Shown one piece after another: positions 46,415-55,045 of a stretch of 61,212 nucleotides of DNA. Position 1 is the stretch's first letter; the number at the start of each line of letters is the position of its first letter. Source of the stretch: Rhizobium altiplani (lineage in GTDB: Bacteria; Pseudomonadota; Alphaproteobacteria; Rhizobiales; Rhizobiaceae); NCBI RefSeq assembly GCF_001542405.1, contig NZ_LNCD01000121.1, positions 2,501-63,712 of the forward strand, read 5' to 3'. The notes under the pieces were generated by a model that saw nothing but the letters and a program-made list of their open reading frames with translations, ran no database searches and was not told the origin of the DNA. Position numbers and translations under genes: made by a program.

Positions 46415-47713
46415 ATGGTATCGACTGCACTTGCTTCATCTCTGGCGCGACGCAACATCCACTATGGATGGGTGGTCGTTGCAGCAACCTTCCTGACCAT
46501 GCTGGTGACCGCTGGCGCGATGGGCGCCCCCGGCGTCCTCATCAAGCCGCTCCAGGACGAGTTCGGCTGGGAAACTTCGCAGATATCTTCCGCGCTCGCC
46601 GTCCGGCTGATTCTGTTCGGGCTTATGGGACCGTTCTCGGCCGCTTTCATGAACTATTTCGGCATCCGCAAGGTTATCGTCTTCGCCATGATCCTGATCG
46701 GCGGCGGCTTCGTCGGCTCGCTCTTCATGAGCGAACTCTGGCAGTTGCTCCTGCTCTGGGGAATCGTCGTCGGCTTCGGCACCGGGCTGACCGCAATGGT
46801 GCTCGCCGCTACCGTATCCGCCCGCTGGTTCACCAAGCATCGCGGCCTCGTGGTAGGCATGCTGTCGGCGAGTTCTGCGACGGGACAGCTGGTCTTCCTG
46901 CCACTGATGGCGGAGCTGACGGAACGCTACGGTTGGCGCGCAACAGTCTTTCTGGTCTGCGGCATGATCATGTTCGCCGCACTCATCGTACTGGCCTTCA
47001 TGCGCGACCGCCCTTCCGACCTCAACCTGCCCGCCTTCGGCGAGGCACATATCACGCCACCGCCGCCAACCGAATCCGGGCTGCTGGCGATGCTGGCAAC
47101 GCCGGTCACGGTTCTCAAGGAGATCTCCGGCACCTCGACCTTCTGGATCCTGTTTGCCACCTTCTTCATCTGCGGTCTCAGCACCAACGGCCTGATCCAG
47201 ACGCATTTCGTCACGCTCTGCGGTGACTTCGGTATCATGCCGGTGGCTGCAGCCAGTGTTCTTGCCGTGATGGGCATCTTCGATTTCTTCGGCACGATCG
47301 GCTCCGGCTGGCTTTCGGACCGCTTCGACAATCGCTGGCTGCTCTTCTGGTACTACGGCCTGCGTGGCCTGTCGCTGCTGTTCCTACCCTTCAGCAATTT
47401 CAGCTTCTACGGACTGTCGATCTTCGCGATCTTCTATGGCCTCGACTGGATCGCCACCGTGCCGCCGACCGTCAAGCTTGCCGCCGACCGTTTCGGTCGC
47501 GAAAAGGCGGGCCTCGTCTTCGGCTGGGTTTTCACAGGCCATCAGCTGGGAGCAGCGACCGCCGCCTACGGCGCCGGCTGGTCGCGCACTGAACTGCAGA
47601 GCTATCTGCCCGCCTTCTTCATTGCCGGCGCCTTCTGCCTGCTCGCTTCCGTCCTCGCGATCACGCTGAAGAAGTCCGCCGTCCATCAACCCGCCGCCGC
47701 CGTCGCGCATTGA
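46415..47713 (+). CDS. MFS transporter
   Basis: 432 residues with 12 predicted membrane helices (first HYGWVVVAATFLTMLVTAG; last FFIAGAFCLLASVLAIT). The loop 2-3 region and the helix 4-5 arrangement fit the OFA/monocarboxylate-type branch of the major facilitator superfamily. Divergence from a TetR gene suggests inducible export or uptake of a small organic acid or drug-like compound; the substrate cannot be read from sequence. Confidence 0.92.
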   Translation: MVSTALASSLARRNIHYGWVVVAATFLTMLVTAGAMGAPGVLIKPLQDEFGWETSQISSALAVRLILFGLMGPFSAAFMNYFGIRKVIVFAMILIGGGFVGSLFMSELWQLLLLWGIVVGFGTGLTAMVLAATVSARWFTKHRGLVVGMLSASSATGQLVFLPLMAELTERYGWRATVFLVCGMIMFAALIVLAFMRDRPSDLNLPAFGEAHITPPPPTESGLLAMLATPVTVLKEISGTSTFWILFATFFICGLSTNGLIQTHFVTLCGDFGIMPVAAASVLAVMGIFDFFGTIGSGWLSDRFDNRWLLFWYYGLRGLSLLFLPFSNFSFYGLSIFAIFYGLDWIATVPPTVKLAADRFGREKAGLVFGWVFTGHQLGAATAAYGAGWSRTELQSYLPAFFIAGAFCLLASVLAITLKKSAVHQPAAAVAH

Positions 47714-47717
47714 TACC

Positions 47718-47747
47718 GTTTCCGGCCGAACGTCGCGAGCCGGAAAC
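47718..47747 (+). terminator. Hairpin after MFS gene
   Basis: GTTTCCGGC and GCCGGAAAC pair over a 12-base loop, five bases past the stop. There is no T run. Confidence 0.5.
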
Positions 47748-47833
47748 TCCAACAAATCAAGCCGAGAACTTCGCCCGCCGTCTTGCGCGCGCGGGCGAAC
47801 GCATGCTAGACAGCCGCCTCGTCGGTATCCGTT

Positions 47834-47918
47834 GCCCCATTGGCGGAATTGGTAGACGCGCTCGACTCAAAATCGAGTTTCGAAAGAAGTGCTGGTTCGA
47901 CCCCGGCATGGGGCACCA
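47834..47918 (+). tRNA. tRNA-Leu (CAA)
   Basis: 85 bases with encoded CCA. Acceptor stem GCCCCAT / ATGGGGC, D-arm GGCGGAATTGGTAGACGC, anticodon stem CTCGA / TCGAG with loop CTCAAAA (anticodon CAA, reads UUG), a class II variable arm, and T-arm GCTGG-TTCGACC-CCGGC. The whole cloverleaf folds without mismatch except one G-T pair. Confidence 0.97.
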
Positions 47919-47998
47919 TCCCGACAATACGCCAGTGATCTGACTTCATTTTTTTTGGCGTTTTGTCTCAAGCACGCAAAACCTCGAAATCAGTCTCA

Positions 47999-48931
47999 CT
48001 AGGCGGACAGCTCTTTGGCTTGCGCATTGATCTTCCCGCAGGCATCCTCGAACGGATCACGCATTGGCACCAGAGGCGAGGCGCCGAGGAGAAGAAGGGC
48101 TTTCAGATGTTGCCATCCGCCTTCCTCGCCCAGAACCGTCGCATAGGATGTCATCGGCTCGCGTAGCTCACCAGCATACAGGCGTTCGTATTCCGCGAAA
48201 TTTCCGAAATTGTCGCGATTGCTGTCCGAGGGGTGGAAGGTTTCTGCCGCAGCGCCTTCAGCAAGGATTACTTGGTGTGTCGCGAGCAGGACGGCGTAAT
48301 ACTCAATCGTCATATCGTCGCACGGTGCGATCGGCGCGATTGTTGTGCCGTTTACGAGATCCTTCACTCGGATAAGTACGCTATTCAGGAACAGAGCATG
48401 GCCGGGTGACAGGTAGAGATCGGAACGTGGCGTGCCATCGCCCAGTGCATCACTTGCCACTCGAATCGGTACGACGCCTTCCTGCCAGCACGCGCCTCGC
48501 TTCGTAAATACCTGCCGACCGACCCACTTGATTGGGCTGGTTTCTCCTTCCAGAAGAACAACGCGATCCCCCGTCTGCAGGTCCTCGACACGCTTTTCGC
48601 CGCAATCCGTAAGGATTGACGTCCCACGCAGAAAGCACTGCGCACCGCCGCCAGAGTTGCCATTCCCGCCAGAGTTGCCATTCCCGCCAGAGTTGCCATT
48701 TCCGCCGGAGTTGCCATTTCCGCCCGAGTTCCCGTTCCCGTTACGTGGGCCCGCTCTCACCGGCAAAGACGACGCTGCCATTGTAAGGACCGCCACGCTT
48801 GCAAGGCGAGCGCCAGCAGCAGCCGCCACGCCCAGAAACCGTCGGCGGCGGTATTGCGTGGCAGATTCGGATCTTGGAAATAAGGCATCCTGACGCTCCT
48901 TGCTAAACGGGATCGAAACAGCGTTGGACAA
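47999..48931 (-). CDS. Tat-exported Hint-domain protein
   Basis: 310 residues. Twin-arginine signal YRRRRFLGVAAAAG with a hydrophobic stretch to about residue 60. Then a GNGNSG low-complexity linker (65-95) and a Hint_2 (hedgehog/intein) domain from Cys99 (QCFLRGTSILTDCGEKRVEDLQTGD) through DLYLSPGHALFLN and VILAEGAAAETF to about 250. Cys99 is the cysteine used for the thioester in Hint self-processing. There is no C-terminal extein, so the domain may release its N-terminal part or link it to a nucleophile. The natural product of such bacterial Hint proteins is not known. A tRNA gene lies 81 bases beyond its 3' end. Confidence 0.85.
   Translation of the reverse strand: MSNAVSIPFSKERQDALFPRSESATQYRRRRFLGVAAAAGARLASVAVLTMAASSLPVRAGPRNGNGNSGGNGNSGGNGNSGGNGNSGGNGNSGGGAQCFLRGTSILTDCGEKRVEDLQTGDRVVLLEGETSPIKWVGRQVFTKRGACWQEGVVPIRVASDALGDGTPRSDLYLSPGHALFLNSVLIRVKDLVNGTTIAPIAPCDDMTIEYYAVLLATHQVILAEGAAAETFHPSDSNRDNFGNFAEYERLYAGELREPMTSYATVLGEEGGWQHLKALLLLGASPLVPMRDPFEDACGKINAQAKELSA
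48649..48738. repeat. Five tandem 18-base repeats in the Hint gene
   Basis: Unit CGCCAGAGTTGCCATTCC on the plus strand; copies 1-3 are identical or differ at one base, copies 4 and 5 have diverged. Each encodes Gly-Asn-Ser-Gly-Gly-Asn on the minus strand. The in-frame length (18) means copy-number change would not break the gene. Confidence 0.9.
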
Positions 48932-49257
48932 TCGATAATACGCCTTCCACCTTTTCTCGCTAAGTCGGCAGAAAGGCTTAGTACGAAACGTGCTTATCCA
49001 GGGACCGGAGCTTCTCGTCCAATGTAGGGGCTGTGAGGCGCGCTTTAGCCGATGAATTCGGGCCCGCGACAGACATCGCGGAGAAGGACATAACGATCCC
49101 CTAAGCTATTGCTATGTCTGATAATTTCGAAGGGTCATAATTTCGCGCGCTTGCCACACCCCGGCATGCGGCAGCCACTGGCAGATGCCACGCAAGATCA
49201 GCGCTCGATCCGCTCCGCCCGCGTCTCGGCAAGACGAGCGGCATCGCATGACATGCT
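48932..49257. other. 326-base gap between Hint gene and glycosyltransferase 3' end
   Basis: This segment must carry the Hint gene promoter. No ORF with a ribosome binding site, tRNA, or clear hairpin with T run was found in it; short open frames read through from the glycosyltransferase region are shadows. Confidence 0.4.
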
Positions 49258-50388
49258 TTAGTGGAAGCTCCCAACGAAAACGACGCCCAGGGAGATAAAG
49301 ATCACCGCCCCCACAAGCGCGACAAGCTTCCCGATTGCGCCGGGGACCTGGACACCCGAGGCCTCGACCTTGAATGCCAGATAAAGCGGGAACGCCACGA
49401 AGAAGATCGAGATCCACTTCGGACGCATGATCGTCGCATCGACGGCGAGCATGATCACGTAGACCAGAAACATGCTGATGACGAGCATCCGGCCGATGAC
49501 CCTCGTCCATTCGCTGCTGGTGCCAAGGATCGTCCGGATATGGCCACGATAGACAATGGCGAGGATAGCGAGCGTCAACGCCGAACATTTGACGATCGCT
49601 CCCAACAGCTCCCAGGCCGCAACCACTTGCTCGGGCATCCCGGCGCTAGCGGCTGCCCGCAAATTTTTCAGCGTGTCGCCGGTCGCCAAATCCAGATGGG
49701 TCACGATCCAATAAACATGCGGGGCCGCGACGATGAGACCAACCGCGATGGTCACCGCCAGCCGCCAGTTGAAGACCAATCGCCGCAGGCCAGGTTCGAG
49801 AAGGAGCGCTGCAACCGTCGCGACCGGGACGATCGCAAAGTTGTACTTGGCAAGGAATCCCAACCCGGCTGCTGCGCCGAGAAGTGCATAATTGCCGGTC
49901 GATGGTCGTTCCGCCATCAATGCCAGTGCGTAGAGAAAGAACGCGACGACAGCGAAGGCGCCGACGCTGTGAGTTAGATCCCGCTGCGAGAGCAGAAAGA
50001 CCACAGGCAGGCTCAGGAAGCCGAGGGGGGCGATCCATGCAGTTTCGCGCTTGCCCATCACCTTGCGGGCCGCGAGACAGAGAAAGATGCAACTCAGCAG
50101 CAGCGTCCCGTTCTTTACGAAAGCCAGCGTGTCGACCGAGGCGCCGAAGATCTTGGCGAAATAGTAGAATAGCCAGTCGTAGAGCGGCGGCTGGTCGCCG
50201 TAGCCCAGTTGCAAGGCATGCGAGAGCCTGATCTGCTCTGCCTCGTCGGACGCCAGATCGCCACCACGCAAGAGTCAAAGAACGAAGCTGGCGCTAAAGT
50301 ATGTGGCGAGCAGGAGCACGGGCAGGAGTGTGCTTAGACGCGTGGCACGCCGGGTGGAAAGGTATGAACTATCAACAGTATCAGTCAA
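49258..50388 (-). pseudogene. Membrane glycosyltransferase (ArnT/PMT-like), broken by in-frame TGA
   Basis: From a TTG near 50388 the frame reads SYLSTRRATRLSTLLPVLLL (a normal first membrane helix, ATYFSASFVL) and then TGA at 50277-50275. It continues in the same frame with LLRGGDLASDEAEQIRLSHA and the rest of a GT39/GT83-type enzyme with nine or more helices. DEAEQ in the first loop carries the usual catalytic acid. Relatives have Arg where the TGA is, so CGA to TGA fits a single transition. Restarting at the TTG at 50271 would give a protein without helix 1, unlikely to insert properly. A fully intact enzyme would use a polyprenyl-phosphate sugar donor. Confidence 0.78.
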
Positions 50389-50665
50389 CTTCTGCCCGTA
50401 TGCGCTCGGTCTAAACAAGTATTCAGGACGAAAATATGCAACTGCTCTAATGGAGAGTATAGCGCTTCACCTGCAATTTCAGGGGTTCTCCAGCATCGTT
50501 CAGAAGCTGGGTGTTGCCGCAGGGCAACGCTTTCTCATCTCGTCGTTTGCAACATTGCTGCCTCAATCGGGCTCTACCCAGCAATTGGCCCGACGCGGCA
50601 AATCAACTGTTTAATTTCTTCGGCGTTTCGGCCACACTGCGCCCGCCAAGAGGGAAAGCGCACGC

Positions 50666-52417
50666 GTGCATCAGGAAGTATCGCTTATTGCAACAGTTGC
50701 CGTGAGTTTCGTCTGCGCGGCGATACTCGGCTATCTCGCCGATCGAGTGCGTCTGCCGCCGCTTGTCGGATACTTGTTTGCAGGCATCGTGATGGGCCCT
50801 TTGACGCCCGGCTTCGTCGCTAATGCCGAGCTTGCCAGCCAGTTGGCGGAGATGGGCGTCATCCTGTTGATGTTCGGCGTTGGCTTGCATTTTTCGACCG
50901 CCGACCTGCTTGCCGTGCGCGGGATTGCCGTGCCGGGCGCAATCGCGCGGATCGTCGTCGTTACCCTGCTCGGTATCGGGCTCGCCAGCTGGTGGGGCTG
51001 GAACCTTGGGGCGGGAATCGTCCTTGGACTCAGCCTGTCAGTAGCAAGTACAGTTGTGCTGTTGAAAGCCCTGGAGGAGCGGAACCTGCTCAACTCCGCC
51101 AGCGGCCGCGTCGCCGTCGGCTGGCTGATCGTCGAAGACCTTGCCACGGTCCTGGCACTGGTGCTTCTGCCTGCCGTCGCCGAATTGCTCGGTGGTCATG
51201 CGACCGCGGGCGGCCTTGCCCACAACGCCGGGCTGCCGCTTCCGCTGACGATAGCGCTGACGCTGGTGAAGGTTGGTGCCTTTGCGGTTATGGCAATCTT
51301 TCTAGGGCCGAAGATCGTCCCTTGGCTCCTGACGCTCGTGGCGAGAACCGGTTCGCGCGAACTTTTCACCCTGACGGTCCTCGCAATAGCGCTTGGCATC
51401 GCGTTCGGCTCGGCGAAAGTCTTCGGCGTTTCGTTTGCGCTCGGCGCCTTCTTCGCAGGCGTGGTGATGAGCGAGTCCAACCTCAGCCATCGGGCCGCAG
51501 CCGATTCGCTGCCGCTTCAGAACGCCTTTTCGGTGCTGTTCTTCGTCTCGGTCGGCATGCTGTTCGATCCGTCGATCCTGGTGCGGCAGCCGATGGCTGT
51601 CATCAGCGCGCTGGCGCTGATTGTCGTCGGCAAGACCATCGTCTCCTTCCTCATCGTCGTCATGCTTCGCTATCCGATCGGCATGGCACTGACCGTGTCA
51701 GGCGGACTGGCGCAGATCGGCGAATTCTCGTTCATTCTCGCCAGCCTCGGCGTTTCTCTCGGGCTGCTGCCAAGTGACGGGCAGGACATCATCCTCGCAT
51801 CCGCCATCATTTCGATCACGCTCAATCCGCTCGTCTGCTTGGGTGCCGAAGCGCTGCATACCCATGTGCACACCAGATGGCCGGTGCTCAGCAATCGCTT
51901 CGGCCGCCGCCGGCACGAGGCACTCGGCCGCGAGCTTGAAAAAATCCGAGCGATCAACGAAGCCCGCGAGCACAAGCATCAGCTCGAGATGGAAGAACTT
52001 ATCGAAACCTTCCCGCTGTTTGCCAAGGTCGATGAAGATTCGCAGGAGGAGTTGCTGCTCCTCTTTCGGCCGAAATCCGCCCTGCCGGGCGAACGCGTGG
52101 TGCGCAAGGGCGACCGAGGCGATGGCATGTATTTCCTGTCATCGGGCGCAGTGGAAGTACAGCTACCGGGCGAGCCGATCCGGCTGGAGCCGGGCGCGTT
52201 CTTCGGCGAGATGGCGCTGCTCAGCGGCGGACGACGCACCGCGGACGTCGTTGCCGTGGATTTCTGCCAGTTCTTTGTGCTCGAAAGACGTGATTTCAAC
52301 ATGTTCACGGCAAAGCATCCCGTTCTGCGTCAGGCCGTCAGCGAAATGGCGCGCGAACGAACCGAAATGAACGTCATGCGGCAGAAGAGAGATCAGCCCT
52401 CCAGCGTCGACTCCTGA
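50666..52417 (+). CDS. CPA2 cation:proton antiporter with cyclic-nucleotide-binding domain
   Basis: 583 residues from a GTG (AGAGGGAAAG upstream). Residues 1-390 form the Kef-type exchanger with about 12 helices (DRVRLPPLVGYLFAGIVMGP, then FGVSFALGAFFAGVVMSES). A charged linker (420-450, ELEKIRAINEAREHKHQLEMEELIE) leads to a cNMP-binding domain (about 455-565) with FGEMALLSGGRRTADV, including the phosphate-binding Arg. There is no TrkA-N (RCK) domain. Binding of cAMP may gate K+ or Na+ exchange; whether the cyclase at 17.7 kb is involved is speculation. Confidence 0.9.
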   Translation: MHQEVSLIATVAVSFVCAAILGYLADRVRLPPLVGYLFAGIVMGPLTPGFVANAELASQLAEMGVILLMFGVGLHFSTADLLAVRGIAVPGAIARIVVVTLLGIGLASWWGWNLGAGIVLGLSLSVASTVVLLKALEERNLLNSASGRVAVGWLIVEDLATVLALVLLPAVAELLGGHATAGGLAHNAGLPLPLTIALTLVKVGAFAVMAIFLGPKIVPWLLTLVARTGSRELFTLTVLAIALGIAFGSAKVFGVSFALGAFFAGVVMSESNLSHRAAADSLPLQNAFSVLFFVSVGMLFDPSILVRQPMAVISALALIVVGKTIVSFLIVVMLRYPIGMALTVSGGLAQIGEFSFILASLGVSLGLLPSDGQDIILASAIISITLNPLVCLGAEALHTHVHTRWPVLSNRFGRRRHEALGRELEKIRAINEAREHKHQLEMEELIETFPLFAKVDEDSQEELLLLFRPKSALPGERVVRKGDRGDGMYFLSSGAVEVQLPGEPIRLEPGAFFGEMALLSGGRRTADVVAVDFCQFFVLERRDFNMFTAKHPVLRQAVSEMARERTEMNVMRQKRDQPSSVDS

Positions 52418-52538
52418 GCTCATCGCCGCCGTTTGATCACGAAGATTTTTGGCACGTCACCCTACGAACGACACAGCAAGCATTTACAGCGGCGCAGACG
52501 CCCCATAAAGCTCATGCGCTCGAAGCGAAAGGATCGGA

Positions 52539-53135
52539 ATGCTCCGCAGACTCTACGACTGGACCATGTCACTCGCGGGCCGGAAATCGGCCGAAGTCTG
52601 GCTCGCCGTTATAGCCTTCGTCGAAAGTTCTGTCTTTCTGGTTCCTGCCGACGTTCTCTACCTGCCGATGGGGCTCGCAAAGCCGGAACGCGCCTATCGC
52701 TACGCGCTGGTCGCAACCGTTGCATCCGTCCTGGGCGGCATCGCCGGCTGGGCGCTCGGCTACTATGCCTATGATGCGATCGCTCGCCCGGTTCTGGAAT
52801 TCTACGGAAAGCTTGGCGCCTTCGAGCAGCTCAGGCTCTATATCCACGATGAGTGGGAAATCCTGCTGTTGCTGCTCGTCACCTCCGGCCTGGCGCATCT
52901 GCCGCCGATCAAGGTCGTGACGATCCTTGCCGGCGTCATTCACATGAACCTTGGCTTCTTCGTTATTTCCGCGATCATCGCACGCGGTGCCCGCTTCTTC
53001 TTCCTCGCCTGGCTGCTGCGCCGCTATGGCGAGCCGATCCGCCACTTCATCGAGAAGCGCCTTGCGCAGGTTACAGGCATTGTTGCCGCCGTCGCCATCG
53101 CCCTCGGGATTGCCTATAAACTATTTGCCCACTGA
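52539..53135 (+). CDS. YqaA/DedA-family membrane protein
   Basis: 198 residues with four to five helices. VIAFVESSVFLVPADVLYLPMG is the E-x(3)-F/L-x-P-x-D motif of the DedA/SNARE-associated superfamily, and the SGLAHLPPIKVVTILAGVI loop matches the YqaA subgroup. DedA proteins are needed for membrane homeostasis and may flip undecaprenyl phosphate or phospholipids. dsbB follows 22 bases downstream, so they may be cotranscribed. Confidence 0.9.
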   Translation: MLRRLYDWTMSLAGRKSAEVWLAVIAFVESSVFLVPADVLYLPMGLAKPERAYRYALVATVASVLGGIAGWALGYYAYDAIARPVLEFYGKLGAFEQLRLYIHDEWEILLLLLVTSGLAHLPPIKVVTILAGVIHMNLGFFVISAIIARGARFFFLAWLLRRYGEPIRHFIEKRLAQVTGIVAAVAIALGIAYKLFAH

Positions 53136-53157
53136 GCTATTCGCGCGGAGTCCGTTC

Positions 53158-53670
53158 ATGCCTGCCTCGTTTTCCCTTGCTCGCCCGGTCGTCGGCTACT
53201 CGCTGGTGCTCGCACTAGGCATGGCGGTCGTCGTCGGAACTGCACTTGGCTTTCAATATATCGGCGGCTACATCCCCTGCGCGCTCTGCCTGCTGCAGCG
53301 CCAGCCCTACTATTACGGCATTCCGGTCGCGATCCTCGGCGCGGTTGCCTCCGCAGTCGGCCTTCCGAGCTGGATCGGCCGGGCATTCCTGCTTGCCGCC
53401 GGCATGCTTATGATTGTCGGCGCCGGCATGGGCGTTTATCACTCCGGTGTCGAGTGGCAGTTCTGGGAAGGGCCGGCGACCTGCTCCACGACGGCAGGCA
53501 GCATGACGCAGAATGCCGGCGACCTGCTGGGCGAGCTGAACAGCATCAAGGGCCCCTCCTGCACAGACGCCGCGTTGCGCGTCCTCGGCCTCTCCTTCGC
53601 AGGCTGGAACGTGATCACAAGCCTTGTCCTGGCGGCTTTCGCCTTCATCGGCGTCCGTAAGACGGCCTGA
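53158..53670 (+). CDS. dsbB: Disulfide bond formation protein DsbB
   Basis: 170 residues from the ATG at 53158. Four helices and the two redox pairs: CALC (Cys41, Cys44) at the first periplasmic loop and Cys109/Cys135 in the second loop. DsbB reoxidises DsbA and passes electrons to quinone. It follows the YqaA gene by 22 bases. The Arg beside the first loop (LLQRQP) for quinone binding is present. Confidence 0.93.
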   Translation: MPASFSLARPVVGYSLVLALGMAVVVGTALGFQYIGGYIPCALCLLQRQPYYYGIPVAILGAVASAVGLPSWIGRAFLLAAGMLMIVGAGMGVYHSGVEWQFWEGPATCSTTAGSMTQNAGDLLGELNSIKGPSCTDAALRVLGLSFAGWNVITSLVLAAFAFIGVRKTA

Positions 53671-53691
53671 GCCTGTCCGAGTAGAGACTGA

Positions 53692-54249
53692 TCAGGGCTG
53701 CAGTTCGCTATCCCAGTAGAGGTAGTCGAGCCAGCTGTCGTGCAGGTAGTTCGGCGGGAAAAGCCTGCCGTTATTGTGCAGGTCTTGCACCGTCGGCTGG
53801 TACGGCTTCTGATTCGGGAACATGCCTGCCTGCTTCGGCAGCTTGCTGCCTTTTCTCAGATTGCAGGGGGAGCAGGCAGCAACGACATTTTGCCATGTCG
53901 TTTCGCCGCCATGGGCACGCGGGATGACGTGGTCGAAGGTCAGGTCATCGTGCTCGCCGCAATACTGGCATTCGAACTTGTCGCGCAGGAACACGTTGAA
54001 GCGCGTAAAGGCCGGGTTGCGGGAAGGCTGGACATAGGTCTTGAGGCAGACGACGCTCGGAAGCCGCATCGAAAAACTCGGCGAAGATACCGAATGCTCA
54101 TATTCTGCAATGATATTCACACGGTCGAGAAATACCGCCTTGATCGCGTCCTGCCAGGACCAAAGCGACAAGGGGTAATAACTCAAGGGCCTGTAGTCAG
54201 CGTTCAGGACGAGCGCTGGCAGGGCCTGGGGGGAGACTGCAATCGTCAA
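53692..54249 (-). CDS. HNH endonuclease
   Basis: 185 residues. The HNH domain (about 90-150) has the zinc-binding CQYCG and CSPCNLRKG and the catalytic FDHVIPRAHGG with WQNVVAAC. Single-domain HNH proteins of this group are common in alphaproteobacteria and have no established cellular role; they may act in DNA repair or restriction. It converges on dsbB with a 21-base gap. Confidence 0.92.
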   Translation of the reverse strand: MTIAVSPQALPALVLNADYRPLSYYPLSLWSWQDAIKAVFLDRVNIIAEYEHSVSSPSFSMRLPSVVCLKTYVQPSRNPAFTRFNVFLRDKFECQYCGEHDDLTFDHVIPRAHGGETTWQNVVAACSPCNLRKGSKLPKQAGMFPNQKPYQPTVQDLHNNGRLFPPNYLHDSWLDYLYWDSELQP

Positions 54250-54360
54250 GGGACTCTCCTGATCGATTCGGCATCTGCCCTCTTATATTAGGCCGGTTGT
54301 GACGGCATTGTGAAGTCTAATAAATTCAGGCATCAATCCTTGTATTTACTGCACGGTCAC

Positions 54361-55023
54361 TCAGTCGACCGGCAGCATACCGCGACCGAGCTTGACGGCG
54401 TAATAGGCCCAGAATAGCCTCGCCGCGATCGATCGCCACGGTGACCATCCACCCGCCATGAACGCCAGCTCGCGAGCAGCTGGGCGAGCGCCGAGATCGA
54501 ATGCCGCAGCCACGGCGTTCTGCAGGGCGACGTCGCCGGACGGAAAAACGTCCGCATGGCCGCCGCAGAACATCAGATAAACCTCGGCGGTCCAGGGACC
54601 GACGCCTTTGAGAGCCGTAAGCTTGGCCAGCGCCTGGTCGGGCGGCAGCGCAGAAAGCGCTGCAAGGTCGAGACGGCCCGAGGCAACCGCCTCGGCAATG
54701 CGCGAGAGCGTTTCGGCCTTGGCGCGCGAAAGACCGAACTCCCGCCAGGCCTCCGGATGGAGAAGCACATAATTATCAGCCGTCAGCACGCCTTCGCTCG
54801 GCCGCATCCGTTTCCAGATCGCTTCGGCGCTGGCTCTCGACACCATTTGCGAGACAATAATGTGCGCGAGCCCCTCGAATCCCGGTTCGCGCAGCCGCAA
54901 AGGAAGCGGGCCAGTCTCGGCCGCAATGGCAGCAAGTCTCGGATCCAGGTGAAGCAGCTTCTCCAGACCTTCTCTCACGTCATCGTCGCTGCGAATGATC
55001 AACACGCTTCCTCGCGATCCCAT
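54361..55023 (-). CDS. DNA-3-methyladenine glycosylase II (AlkA type)
   Basis: 220 residues from the ATG at 55023. The HhH-GPD signature is full: LTALKGVGPWTAEVYLMFCGG and the catalytic Asp in DVFPSGDVALQNAV. It would remove alkylated bases in base-excision repair. Another in-frame ATG at 55047 lies inside the first codon of divergent gluQ; neither has a strong ribosome binding site. Confidence 0.9.
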   Translation of the reverse strand: MGSRGSVLIIRSDDDVREGLEKLLHLDPRLAAIAAETGPLPLRLREPGFEGLAHIIVSQMVSRASAEAIWKRMRPSEGVLTADNYVLLHPEAWREFGLSRAKAETLSRIAEAVASGRLDLAALSALPPDQALAKLTALKGVGPWTAEVYLMFCGGHADVFPSGDVALQNAVAAAFDLGARPAARELAFMAGGWSPWRSIAARLFWAYYAVKLGRGMLPVD

Positions 55024-55045
55024 CGAATCCGTGGCAGAAGAAAGC

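Noticed and set aside
48649..48738. CRISPR-like regular repeats
   Set aside because: The units are contiguous, without spacers, and translate in frame to GNSGGN; they are a coding tandem repeat.
50275..50277. Selenocysteine at the TGA of the glycosyltransferase
   Set aside because: No SECIS-like hairpin was seen right after the TGA, and relatives have Arg there, not Cys.
50303..50614. 103-codon plus-strand frame ahead of the antiporter
   Set aside because: It starts inside the antisense of the glycosyltransferase N terminus, has no ribosome binding site and no conserved pattern.
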